From the NCBI RefSeq assembly GCF_900142925.1, contig NZ_FRCN01000014.1, positions 1 through 64,000 of the forward strand: a stretch of DNA of 64,000 nt, in the 5' to 3' direction. Source of the stretch: Chitinophaga sp. CF418. Lineage in GTDB: Bacteria > Bacteroidota > Bacteroidia > Chitinophagales > Chitinophagaceae. Positions 18,116 to 25,931 of this stretch are shown here, piece after piece; within the stretch, counting starts at the first letter, position 1, and every line of letters begins with the position of its first letter. The notes under the pieces were generated by a model. That model did not search any database. It saw nothing but the letters and a program-made list of their open reading frames with translations, and had not been told where the DNA came from. The translations under genes were made by a program, and so were the position numbers.

Positions 18116-18997
18116 ATGGAAGAAACTAAGGGCTTACTGGACAAAATCAGGCATCATGATAAAGTGTGTATCGCACTGAATGAGCATTGTGCAATCCCGT
18201 TACCGGATGATGTGATGCAGATATTAGTTAAACCGCACCGGCTTTCATATTACTATTTCCAATATATAGAGAAAGGTCCGGCAACCTTTAAGACTGACTT
18301 GCAGGAGTATATCATCAACGATGGTCAGCTAGCCTTTGGGTTACCTAATCAGATTTTCACCAAGCTGCCCTACGACAAAAACATACGACATTATGCACTT
18401 TCATTTGATGACAACACATTAACGTTGCTGCCTGGCTCCTATCCATTCCTTGTTAATCCATTTAATGTAAATTCCATCTCTTTCGATATAGCTGCCCAAC
18501 AACGGGTAAAAAACCTTCTTTCCGGACTGTTTCAGCTGCTTCATTCTCCCGGAAAACAAAAAAAAGCAGAGGTTATTCTGGCGCATTTACACACGCTGCT
18601 GACCGAATTTAACACAGCCTACTTCGAGCAATATCAAAGTCAGGAGATTATCGCCAGTTCCAAATTATCAAAATACATTGCATTTAAGCTGGCCGTAGAA
18701 ACGAACCTCACCGAGCAACACGATGTACATAGCATAGCTGAAAAACTGGCTTTGAACGCCAGTACGCTGTATAACATTGTAAAGGAATTTGCCGGCGTTT
18801 CTCCCAAAGAATGGATCATCAACCGGCTCATGCTGGAAGCGCAGCGAAAGCTGCAATATTCTTCAATATCAGTGAAGGAACTAGCTTATGATCTGGGCTT
18901 TAATGACCCAGGCTATTTCTCACGCCTCTTCAAAAAAAGCACCGGAAAGAGCGTGAGCCGCTACATAGCTGAATTACGTGATTTGTCCCACAATTAG
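18116..18997 (+). CDS. AraC family transcriptional regulator
   Basis: A DNA-binding protein of 293 residues. The C-terminal ~100 residues carry two helix-turn-helix motifs: HSIAEKLALNASTLYNIVKE and VKELAYDLGFNDPGYFSRLF followed by KKSTGKSVSRYI. The N-terminal part should be a cupin-like sensing domain. It stands in front of a short-chain dehydrogenase that has its own promoter box; regulators of this group often control the adjacent oxidoreductase, which is an inference here. Confidence 0.94.
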   Translation: MEETKGLLDKIRHHDKVCIALNEHCAIPLPDDVMQILVKPHRLSYYYFQYIEKGPATFKTDLQEYIINDGQLAFGLPNQIFTKLPYDKNIRHYALSFDDNTLTLLPGSYPFLVNPFNVNSISFDIAAQQRVKNLLSGLFQLLHSPGKQKKAEVILAHLHTLLTEFNTAYFEQYQSQEIIASSKLSKYIAFKLAVETNLTEQHDVHSIAEKLALNASTLYNIVKEFAGVSPKEWIINRLMLEAQRKLQYSSISVKELAYDLGFNDPGYFSRLFKKSTGKSVSRYIAELRDLSHN

Positions 18998-19012
18998 AAA
19001 GATTTATCCCTA

Positions 19013-19040
19013 TTGCCCGCTTGTTAGCTGGTTAGCTTTG
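19013..19040 (+). promoter_or_regulatory. Bacteroidota-type promoter of the short-chain dehydrogenase gene
   Basis: TTG, 17 bases, then TAGCTTTG, fits the -33/-7 pattern and ends 25 bases before the ATG. It starts 15 bases after the araC-type gene, so the dehydrogenase can be made on its own. Confidence 0.6.
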
Positions 19041-19065
19041 CTTCATTAACTAAAATGAAAGATAT

Positions 19066-19803
19066 ATGAAGTCAGCATTAGTAACAGGAGCTAACAAGGG
19101 CATTGGCTTTGAAGTAGCAAAAATACTCGCCCAACAAGGATTCTTTGTTTATTTAGGCAGCCGTAATCCTGCAAACGGTTCAACTGCTGTGGAAAAATTG
19201 AAAGCTGAAGGGCTTAGCAATATTGAGGCAGTTCAACTGGATGTAACAGATCAAAAATCTGTTGATGCCGCAAGAAAAACTATAGGCGAAAAAAACGGGG
19301 TTTTAGATGTGTTGGTAAACAATGCAGGCATCGCCGGCGGGTTTGAGCAATCTGCGCTCGAATCCGGAGCCGACCAATACCAGGCGGTTTATGACACAAA
19401 TGTTTTCGGCGTGGTACGGGTTACACAGGCATTTATAGATTTGCTCAAAAAATCACCGGAACCACGAATTGTAAACGTAAGCACCAGCATGGGATCGCTT
19501 ACCCTGGCGGCCGATATTTACAGTGACAACTACCCTAAAAGATACGTCGTTTACCAATCCTCCAAGTCAGCGCTAAATATGTACACAGTCAATCTGGCTT
19601 ATGAGCTTCGCAACACCTCATTCAAGGTGAATGCGGTTTGTCCGGGCTGGACACAAACGGATTTTACCAACCATCAGGGTACCAGCACTCCTGCAGAAGC
19701 AGGGCAACGCATTGCTAAATATGCGCTAATCGGCCAGGATGGGCCAACAGGTAAGTATTTTAGTGAGGAGTATTTTGCGGAACCGGCGAATTGTCCCTGG
19801 TAA
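19066..19803 (+). CDS. Short-chain dehydrogenase/reductase (SDR) family oxidoreductase
   Basis: A classical SDR of 245 residues. The cofactor motif TGANKGIG sits at residues 7-14, NNAG near 85, and the catalytic Ser (VNVSTSMG) with Tyr-x3-Lys as YQSSK. The sequence resembles plant and bacterial carbonyl-reductase-like SDRs, so it probably reduces a carbonyl with NADPH in the cytoplasm. A divergent substrate pocket cannot be read by eye. The preceding AraC regulator is its likely controller. Confidence 0.93.
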   Translation: MKSALVTGANKGIGFEVAKILAQQGFFVYLGSRNPANGSTAVEKLKAEGLSNIEAVQLDVTDQKSVDAARKTIGEKNGVLDVLVNNAGIAGGFEQSALESGADQYQAVYDTNVFGVVRVTQAFIDLLKKSPEPRIVNVSTSMGSLTLAADIYSDNYPKRYVVYQSSKSALNMYTVNLAYELRNTSFKVNAVCPGWTQTDFTNHQGTSTPAEAGQRIAKYALIGQDGPTGKYFSEEYFAEPANCPW

Positions 19804-19881
19804 ACTGAAAACGATTCATAAACAGGAAGGCTTAGATCGCCGACAATATGGTATCATGTCTTTATTCCCCCAACAGAAAAT

Positions 19882-19910
19882 TAAAAGCCCGCGCTTGGCG
19901 CAGGCTTTTA
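19882..19910. terminator. Bidirectional terminator
   Basis: TAAAAGCC-c-GCGC pairs with GCGC-a-GGCTTTTA around a TTG loop, between the convergent dehydrogenase and M13 peptidase genes. Confidence 0.85.
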
Positions 19911-19937
19911 AACTATTTGTGGGGTGGTAGGGACACC

Positions 19938-21953
19938 TTACCAGATCTTGATCCGCTTATTTTCGTCCAGGTACATCCTCTCTCCAGGTTGTACATTAAA
20001 AGCTGAGTAAAAAGCCGGGATGTTCATCAGTGGGCCATTTACACGCCACATGGGTGGAGAATGGGGATCGTTATTGACCCAGTAGCGTAGGTATTCGTCT
20101 TTCATTTTCACCCGCCAGATCCTGGCTATTGAAAAGAAAAACCGCTGATCGGGTGTAAAGCCGCCGATCCTCGTTGTATCCTGACCTTGTTTGGTCATTT
20201 TAAAAGCATCATATGCTACGGCAACCCCGCTGATATCCGCTGTGTTTTCTCCTACTGTAAGCGCACCTTTTATATGAATGCTATCTAGTACGGTGAACTT
20301 GCTGTACAGGTCGATGACCTGTTGTGTTTTGGCCTTAAATTTCTCATAGTCTTCAGGTGTCCACCAGCTTTTTACGTTACCGTTTTTATCAAACTGGGCC
20401 CCCTGGTCATCAAACGTATGCGTCATTTCATGCCCGATCACCATGCCAATACCACCATAGTTAATCGCGTCATCAGCATTATTGTCAAAGTAAGGAGGTT
20501 GCAGAATTCCGGCGGGGAATACAATCTCGTTGGCGTAAGGATTGTTATAAGCAGTAACTGTGGACGGTGTAGTGAACCACTCGGTCTTATCAACTGGCTT
20601 CCCAAGTTTGGCCAGGTTATATTGGAAGTTGTTCGCGGCCGCCGATACCACATTTTCAAAATATTTATTCCTCACAACTTTTACATTGTTGTATTCGCGC
20701 CACTTATCGGGATATCCGATCTTTTTGGTGATGGCAAATAATTTCTCCTTGGCTTTTTGCTTGGTGCTGTCACTCATCCAGTCCAGCAGGTCCACCCTAT
20801 TGGAGAACGCCTTCTGCAGGTTGTTCACAAGCTCCAGCATCCGCGCTTTCGCCGACTCTGGGAAATATAGCTTCGTATATAATTGTCCCAATGCCTGGCC
20901 AAGATAGGTATCTACCACGCCTGACATGATCTCGCCGCGTGTTTTTTGCATGGCCTGTCCCGTAAGGGCCTTATTATATTCAAAGGATGAATTTACAAAG
21001 GGCTTGCTGAGATAATCTGCATAACTACTAATATAATTCACTCTCAGGTATATTTTCCAATCCTCGATCGGGATCGATTTGAAGAGTGTGTTCAATTTAT
21101 TATAATAACCTGGTTGGGCTACATCCAGTGAATCCATTGTGGCACCTAGATGTTGGAAGAAAGTCGTCCAACCTATATTGGGTTGTTGCTTATTTAAATC
21201 CGCCAGTGCTACTTTATGGAAATTGCCTTTTATATCCCGCAACTCAACATTGGTTTTATGTGATGTCGCCAATTGCTTTTGGATATCGTAAACAAGTGCT
21301 GCATTTTTTTGCGCTAAGGCAGAATCGCTTCCAGTCAACGAAAAAAGATCTGCGAGATATTTTTTATATGCTTGCTGTATAGCAACCGTGGCTGTGTCAG
21401 TCTTGAAGTAATAATCCCTGTCAGGCATGCCGATACCAGTTTGATAAATATGCCCCATATTCATGCTACTGTTTTCCTGATCGGGCGAAACTTGAAAATC
21501 AATAAGGGATAAGTTTGACAATTTGATCTCTTCCGCTATGAATGTAAGCATATCAGGAATGCTGGTGATGGCATTGATCCGATACAAGCCGGTTTTGAGT
21601 GGCTCAAAGCCACGCTGGTTGATGATATTGGTATCCATTCCAGAAGCAAAAAAATCACCGATTTTTTGTTCAAGGCTCCCAGGGGGATTTTCACTTTTTG
21701 ATACGCTATCAAGAATACCTTGTAACTTAAGACGTTGCTGATAGTTCATAAATCGGTATGCACCTACGCCCGATTGACTGGGTGGTATTTGTGCGGTATC
21801 ATACCATTTTAAATTTACATAATTATAAAAATTATCACCTGGCTGGATGGTTGAATCGAGTCCCTCAATAGCAATAAAGGGTTTTTCGTTTATTCCTGGC
21901 CGGCAGGCAATAAAAGAACCTAGGAAAACGGATAGTAAGAACCAGTTTTTCAT
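19938..21953 (-). CDS. M13 family zinc metallopeptidase (neprilysin/PepO-like) lipoprotein
   Basis: A predicted zinc endopeptidase of 671 residues with a lipoprotein signal (FLGSFIACRPG). The zinc motif H508-E-M-T-H512 and the downstream GENTADISG motif carry the third ligand; the substrate-binding TAYNNPYANEIVFPAG stretch and the terminal CxxW-like region are as in the family, although the end reads KRIKIW. M13 enzymes cut small peptides in the periplasm or at the cell surface. It stands alone on the minus strand. A second M13 gene occurs about 37 kb further right. Confidence 0.95.
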   Translation of the reverse strand: MKNWFLLSVFLGSFIACRPGINEKPFIAIEGLDSTIQPGDNFYNYVNLKWYDTAQIPPSQSGVGAYRFMNYQQRLKLQGILDSVSKSENPPGSLEQKIGDFFASGMDTNIINQRGFEPLKTGLYRINAITSIPDMLTFIAEEIKLSNLSLIDFQVSPDQENSSMNMGHIYQTGIGMPDRDYYFKTDTATVAIQQAYKKYLADLFSLTGSDSALAQKNAALVYDIQKQLATSHKTNVELRDIKGNFHKVALADLNKQQPNIGWTTFFQHLGATMDSLDVAQPGYYNKLNTLFKSIPIEDWKIYLRVNYISSYADYLSKPFVNSSFEYNKALTGQAMQKTRGEIMSGVVDTYLGQALGQLYTKLYFPESAKARMLELVNNLQKAFSNRVDLLDWMSDSTKQKAKEKLFAITKKIGYPDKWREYNNVKVVRNKYFENVVSAAANNFQYNLAKLGKPVDKTEWFTTPSTVTAYNNPYANEIVFPAGILQPPYFDNNADDAINYGGIGMVIGHEMTHTFDDQGAQFDKNGNVKSWWTPEDYEKFKAKTQQVIDLYSKFTVLDSIHIKGALTVGENTADISGVAVAYDAFKMTKQGQDTTRIGGFTPDQRFFFSIARIWRVKMKDEYLRYWVNNDPHSPPMWRVNGPLMNIPAFYSAFNVQPGERMYLDENKRIKIW

Positions 21954-22116
21954 ATAGATTAATTTGGGTGGCGAAATGATGTTGAATGCTTAATAAAGAT
22001 ATCGTTTCTATCTAATACTTTATCAAATACGTCATACCTGAAAATGATTCGTTATAAAATTGGGGATGACTCCAACAATTATATCCATAAAGCAGGACAA
22101 ATGCAGGTAAAGGCTT

Positions 22117-22707
22117 CTACTCACGTGGTATCAGATAAAACCGCCTCATTTCTTTCAGGATTACGGCACGCACCTTCTCGTACATCGTCAACTTATCTGG
22201 GTGAGACAATGACTCCAGCCTGGCTGTCCATATATTCTTATTATTTTCTTCAAGCGATAGCTCAAAGGAGTTTTCCATAATATATTCTGTAACTATTGGA
22301 CGCTGCCGGTATACTGACCTATTGGATCCCGCCGGAGTAGTAAAATACGAGAGATCATGCTGGCGCGTCCTTTCGTTATTGGCCAGTGGGAGAAAACGTA
22401 ACACGGCATCATGTTCCCAACTCCTCGCCTGCTTCAGCGAATCATCTGTATTTACCCTCAGAGGATCTCCCAGATAATGGTATCTACATTCAATATTCAG
22501 CTCTTTTAGCCCTTTTATAAGTTCAACAGAGAGGTTATTCATGTAATTGTAAGCCTGCATTCCTCCTTCCGATACTATCAGGATTCGATGATAGTGCTTG
22601 ATACTATCCACGTTTATTTCTGAGGTTTGTAATCGAATAAACTTTTTCTGGGCATAGACAGGCAGCAGGAACATCCCGGCTAACAGGGATAATAGAAGTA
22701 TTCTCAT
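22117..22707 (-). CDS. Exported protein of unknown function
   Basis: 196 residues with a clear signal peptide (MRILLLSLLAGMFLLPVYAQ). The mature part shows an alternating alpha/beta look (HYHRILIVSEGG; NLSVELIKGLKELNIECRYH), and the C-terminal KVRAVILKEMRRF is a predicted helix. I do not recognise a family. It stands alone, divergent from the phosphodiesterase gene across a 356-base gap. Confidence 0.75.
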   Translation of the reverse strand: MRILLLSLLAGMFLLPVYAQKKFIRLQTSEINVDSIKHYHRILIVSEGGMQAYNYMNNLSVELIKGLKELNIECRYHYLGDPLRVNTDDSLKQARSWEHDAVLRFLPLANNERTRQHDLSYFTTPAGSNRSVYRQRPIVTEYIMENSFELSLEENNKNIWTARLESLSHPDKLTMYEKVRAVILKEMRRFYLIPRE

Positions 22708-23063
22708 AATGAATATAGGGAATGAATCTTCTGTAAAGATATATCTAAAAACGAAAGTTTCATATTAGCATAAACAAAAGGTCGGGTAAAAACCAGGACG
22801 GCTGAAGGTTACAACAAAATCTAAACCGGCTTATGAGACGCTTTAGATTATAATTTATCTACGTTGCATATAGCATTATACTGCCAATGCCTGTAGAGAG
22901 TGATATTTACCTTCCAGCTGCGATGTCCCGATCAGGAGCTCAATAGGGCTAAATATGCTGCTAACATTAAGTTAAGATTTCCATAACTATAATTTCATAA
23001 ACGATCAGGTAGTTGCATGCATTCAAAAGGTAAGTTTGTGTAATATTAAACCTACAACTTACA
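22708..23063. other. Intergenic gap, 356 bases
   Basis: No gene or strong repeat is seen. The right end holds a promoter box for the phosphodiesterase gene, listed separately. Confidence 0.6.
23031..23038 (+). promoter_or_regulatory. Bacteroidota -7 promoter box for the phosphodiesterase gene
   Basis: TAAGTTTG matches TAnnTTTG, lies 25 bases before the ATG and has a TTG about 16 bases upstream. Confidence 0.5.
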
Positions 23064-23897
23064 ATGACTGCATTCAAAAAAATGGGGCCATTCCGCATAT
23101 TTATGCTGTGGATGTCAATGTTTTGGCCCCAAGTATCCCTATCACAAAATGTAACGTTCCTTCAAAATGCATACGCTCATAATGACTATTGGCACAAGCG
23201 CCCTGTGTTCGATGCATTGGACAATGGATTCACTTACATGGAAGCAGATGTATATCTTAGAAAAGGACAACTTGTAGTAGCGCATATTTTACCTTCTTTA
23301 CAGCCGTCCAGGACAATTGATAAATTATATCTTGATCCGTTAAGGTCTTTTTTTGAAAATGATACGATGGGGGCTACTCATCCGCCTATTACCTTGATGA
23401 TAGATATAAAAAGTAGTCCGGAAAAAAGCTATCGCTCACTGGCTCTTTTGCTACAAAAATACAAACCGCTATTATCCTATTATGAGAATGGAACGCTATA
23501 TAAACGAGCTATTACTATTGTGATAACCGGCAAGAAACCTGTCTGTACGATAGCGCATCAGTATTGCAGATATGTATTTATTGATGAAAACCTCATACAA
23601 ATGGCCAGGGAAAAGAATCCTGCAGATCTGTACCCGATAGCCAGTTGTCACTATAATCGGATATTAGGCCGGAATGGCCGGGAAACTATAACAAAAAAGG
23701 AAAGAGATGCGCTTTGCAGATATGTGCAGATAGCTCATCAAAATGGCAAGAAAGTAAGATTGTGGGCCTCCCCTGAAGATGCTGCAGTCTGGAAAGAGCT
23801 ATTGAATTGCGGGGTAGACCTGATTAATACAGATAACCTGGTTGAACTGAAAACCTTTTTATTAAACAGGTACCAGGACTTTGCCAGGACGAAGTAA
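23064..23897 (+). CDS. Exported GDPD/PI-PLC-like phosphodiesterase family protein
   Basis: 277 residues with an N-terminal signal sequence (FRIFMLWMSMFWPQVSLSQ). The pattern AYAHNDYWHKRPVFDALDNG, then MEADVYL and LVVAHI, matches proteins annotated as phosphatidylinositol-specific phospholipase C / glycerophosphodiester phosphodiesterase, including the metal-binding E-x-D and two catalytic histidines. The C-terminal VRLWASPEDAAVWKELL and GVDLINTDN fit the TIM-barrel end. It may release glycerol-phosphate or sugar-phosphate head groups in the periplasm. Substrate not determined. Confidence 0.85.
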   Translation: MTAFKKMGPFRIFMLWMSMFWPQVSLSQNVTFLQNAYAHNDYWHKRPVFDALDNGFTYMEADVYLRKGQLVVAHILPSLQPSRTIDKLYLDPLRSFFENDTMGATHPPITLMIDIKSSPEKSYRSLALLLQKYKPLLSYYENGTLYKRAITIVITGKKPVCTIAHQYCRYVFIDENLIQMAREKNPADLYPIASCHYNRILGRNGRETITKKERDALCRYVQIAHQNGKKVRLWASPEDAAVWKELLNCGVDLINTDNLVELKTFLLNRYQDFARTK

Positions 23898-23974
23898 TTT
23901 TATTGTGAAGAAAAGGGAATTCGCCCCGGACCTGTTAAGGTCAAAATCATTTAATAGGAGACAGTTGCAATAAA

Positions 23975-24004
23975 AAAGCCTTCTGAGATCATCAGGAGGC
24001 TTTA
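23975..24004 (+). terminator. Terminator hairpin after the phosphodiesterase gene
   Basis: AAAGCCTtCTGA pairs with TCAGgAGGCTTT around a short loop. It opens the left member of a pair of similar sequences that bound the toxin/antitoxin module. Confidence 0.7.
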
Positions 24005-24044
24005 AAGTTTTTACGCTATGCGTTAGTTTTTGGGCGGGCGAAGA

Positions 24045-24067
24045 GGGCCAAGTTTCGAACCTGTTTA
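24045..24067 (+). repeat. Imperfect direct repeat, left copy (flanks toxin/antitoxin module)
   Basis: GGGCCAAGTTTCGAACCTG resembles the reverse complement of a tRNA T-arm. A similar sequence lies exactly 1600 bases to the right. Both copies follow an AAAGCC...GGCTTTAAAG hairpin. It may be a decayed attachment site. Confidence 0.4.
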
Positions 24068-24332
24068 AGACGAATTTTGAACAAATTTGCCAATTTGATG
24101 GTAGCTTATGAGTACGCTTATTTAATAGATCATTACCTCCTGAAAATACTTTTAATTAAAAAAATTATATATAACTATTGCCTTTATTTTATGTAATTGG
24201 CTCTTGTAAAGAGCATCTAGAAATAATATAATACTTTGCAAATCAGTCAATTAGTTATGTAACCGCTATATAATTCCCCCTACAGATATAAGATTTTACC
24301 AGTAATCCCCCCTAATTCAAACGGTCCAAAGT

Positions 24333-24356
24333 AAACAAAATTGCTTATTTTTGTTT
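24333..24356 (+). promoter_or_regulatory. Operator/promoter palindrome at the antitoxin start
   Basis: AAACAAAA, 8 bases, TTTTGTTT is a perfect inverted repeat ending one base before the ATG. It contains TATTTTTG, a TAnnTTTG promoter box, so a bound antitoxin would cover the promoter. Confidence 0.55.
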
Positions 24357-24357
24357 C

Positions 24358-24837
24358 ATGCAGGAAGATATATCCATATTAAAGGGATTACATCCAGGAA
24401 TTGTCCTGGAGAGGGAGCTTAAAAAAAGGGGGCTTGCGAAGGGACCCTTTGCTCTTTCAATTAATGAATTCCCTCAAACCCTTGGTGCTATTACCAAAGG
24501 GAAAAGGAATATGAATACTGCTCTTGCCCTAAAGATTGAACATGCTCTTGATATAGAAGAAGGTTTTTTTATGATCTTGCAGATATTTTACGAAATCAAA
24601 GAAGAAAAACGAAAACAATACATTAATCAGCATCCAGATCTTTCTAAACTAAGGGCTATATTATTTTGGGATACCCAAATGGATAAAATCGATTGGCAAC
24701 AACAGAAGCGAGCTGTTATTCAACGGGTATTTGAACGTGGGAATGAGCAGGAGAAGGAGGAAGTCAATCGTTTTTATGGAAAGGCCGAAGTTGATCAGGT
24801 ACTGAAAAATAAAACCCAAAAAAAGGATGCCCGCTAA
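24358..24837 (+). CDS. XRE/HigA-like helix-turn-helix antitoxin of an AbiEii-type module
   Basis: 159 residues. The N-terminal helix-turn-helix starts LHPGIVLERELKKRG and continues LGAITKGKRNMNTALALKIE, as in plasmid-maintenance antidote proteins. The C-terminal part is charged and helical (KEEKRKQYI; NEQEKEEVNRFYGKAE). Its stop overlaps the toxin start by 11 bases, so the two are translationally coupled, and a palindrome covers its start codon, which suggests self-repression. Role as antitoxin is inferred from this arrangement. Confidence 0.82.
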   Translation: MQEDISILKGLHPGIVLERELKKRGLAKGPFALSINEFPQTLGAITKGKRNMNTALALKIEHALDIEEGFFMILQIFYEIKEEKRKQYINQHPDLSKLRAILFWDTQMDKIDWQQQKRAVIQRVFERGNEQEKEEVNRFYGKAEVDQVLKNKTQKKDAR

Positions 24838-25486
24838 ATTATACTGGAATACAGTTAGTCCATTGTTAAAATCAATTCTTCTTCAATTAATGCATTGTGA
24901 ATTGTTAAAACAATTCCGGCTTGTAGGCGGAACTTCGTTAAGTCTTCAAATGGGACATCGCTTATCAGTAGATATAGATTTATTTACCGATGCTGCATAT
25001 GACTCTATAGATTTCAATGCGATAGATAATTATCTACGTGAGGCATTCCCATATGTTACTGATCCGAGTCCCGGGCCAGTCGCCATGGGAAGATCCTACT
25101 TTATTGGAACCAGTGAGGAAGAAGCCATAAAACTTGATCTTTATTATACAGATCCGTTTATTCAACCTGAATTAATAATGGAGAATATTCGAATGGCTAC
25201 TATGGAAGAGATTATTGCAATGAAGATAGATGTAGTACAACGTGGAGGTCGTAAAAAAGATTTTTGGGATTTACATGAAGTAATAGAAATATATTCTCCT
25301 GAACAAATGATAGACCTTCATCACCAGCGTTATCCCTATAGCCATGATGAAGCTGCTATCTGGTCGAATTTTGTGGACTTCTCAAATGCTGACGATGACT
25401 TTGAACCTATCTGTATGAAAGGGAAACATTGGGAATTAATAAAACTTGAAATTACAGAGTATATAAATAATAAGGGGGCCAGATAA
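24827..25486 (+). CDS. Nucleotidyltransferase AbiEii/AbiGii-type toxin
   Basis: 219 residues. The nucleotidyltransferase core is plain: LVGGTSLSLQMGHR followed by SVDIDLFTD, giving the GG-T and D-x-D metal site. A later KIDVVQRGGRKKDFWDLHE matches the family motif that contains an R/K-K-D patch. Known relatives (AbiEii, MenT) transfer nucleotides to target RNA such as tRNA and halt translation, serving in phage abortive infection. It overlaps the antitoxin gene by 11 bases. Composition is AT-rich, and similar repeats lie at both sides, in line with a mobile defence cassette. Confidence 0.88.
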   Translation: MPAKLYWNTVSPLLKSILLQLMHCELLKQFRLVGGTSLSLQMGHRLSVDIDLFTDAAYDSIDFNAIDNYLREAFPYVTDPSPGPVAMGRSYFIGTSEEEAIKLDLYYTDPFIQPELIMENIRMATMEEIIAMKIDVVQRGGRKKDFWDLHEVIEIYSPEQMIDLHHQRYPYSHDEAAIWSNFVDFSNADDDFEPICMKGKHWELIKLEITEYINNKGAR

Positions 25487-25594
25487 CTCAAATATAAAAG
25501 CCAGAAACAATGAAGTTTTCCTTTGCAGATATTCAGCCCCTTGATCTTACTATTACACCTATATTCATTTCCAGAGATGGGGATTCAAACTAAT

Positions 25595-25626
25595 AAAGCC
25601 CTCAAATCTTTCGACTTGAAGGCTTT
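25595..25626 (+). terminator. Terminator-like hairpin after the toxin gene
   Basis: AAAGCCCTCAAAT pairs with ACTTGAAGGCTTT (two G-T pairs) around a 6-base loop, as in the copy left of the module. Confidence 0.6.
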
Positions 25627-25644
25627 AAAGCTTGCGGGCTATCC

Positions 25645-25667
25645 GGGACAACTTTCGAACCTTTATA
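25645..25667 (+). repeat. Imperfect direct repeat, right copy (flanks toxin/antitoxin module)
   Basis: GGGACAACTTTCGAACCTT matches the left copy at most positions and follows a similar GGCTTTAAAG-n-GCGGGC context. Confidence 0.4.
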
Positions 25668-25931
25668 ATGAGAGTTTGAAACAAATCATGACATCTTTCG
25701 AATCCATTTAATCCTAATACCTAATACCATGTATCTCAGTTTTGTCAATTTCAGGTACCCGTTATATTCTTTTCTAACAGCTCCAATCCTGGTAATTGCA
25801 TATTCGGTTGTCGCAATTTTCCGGATAAGCTGGCGCGTTATTAAACCCCAGTTCAAATTTGATAATTATTGTCATAATTTTAAGACACGTTGGACCGCCC
25901 TGTCTAATTATATAATATTTTCTTTTCATAC

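Larger units (their letters stand above)
25487..25931. other. Gap of 445 bases after the toxin gene
   Basis: Holds a 27-codon remnant frame (MKFSFADIQPLDLT), a hairpin and the right direct-repeat copy. A 68-codon frame (25729-25935) overlaps the kinase start as ATGA and has one hydrophobic stretch, but it lacks recognisable features and I do not call it a gene. Confidence 0.45.

Noticed and set aside
22044..22280. 78-codon plus-strand frame over the end of the unknown exported protein
   Set aside because: Mostly antisense to a gene with a clear signal peptide.
24032..24067. Possible tRNA gene on the minus strand
   Set aside because: Only a T-arm-like stretch is present; no anticodon arm or full acceptor stem can be drawn.
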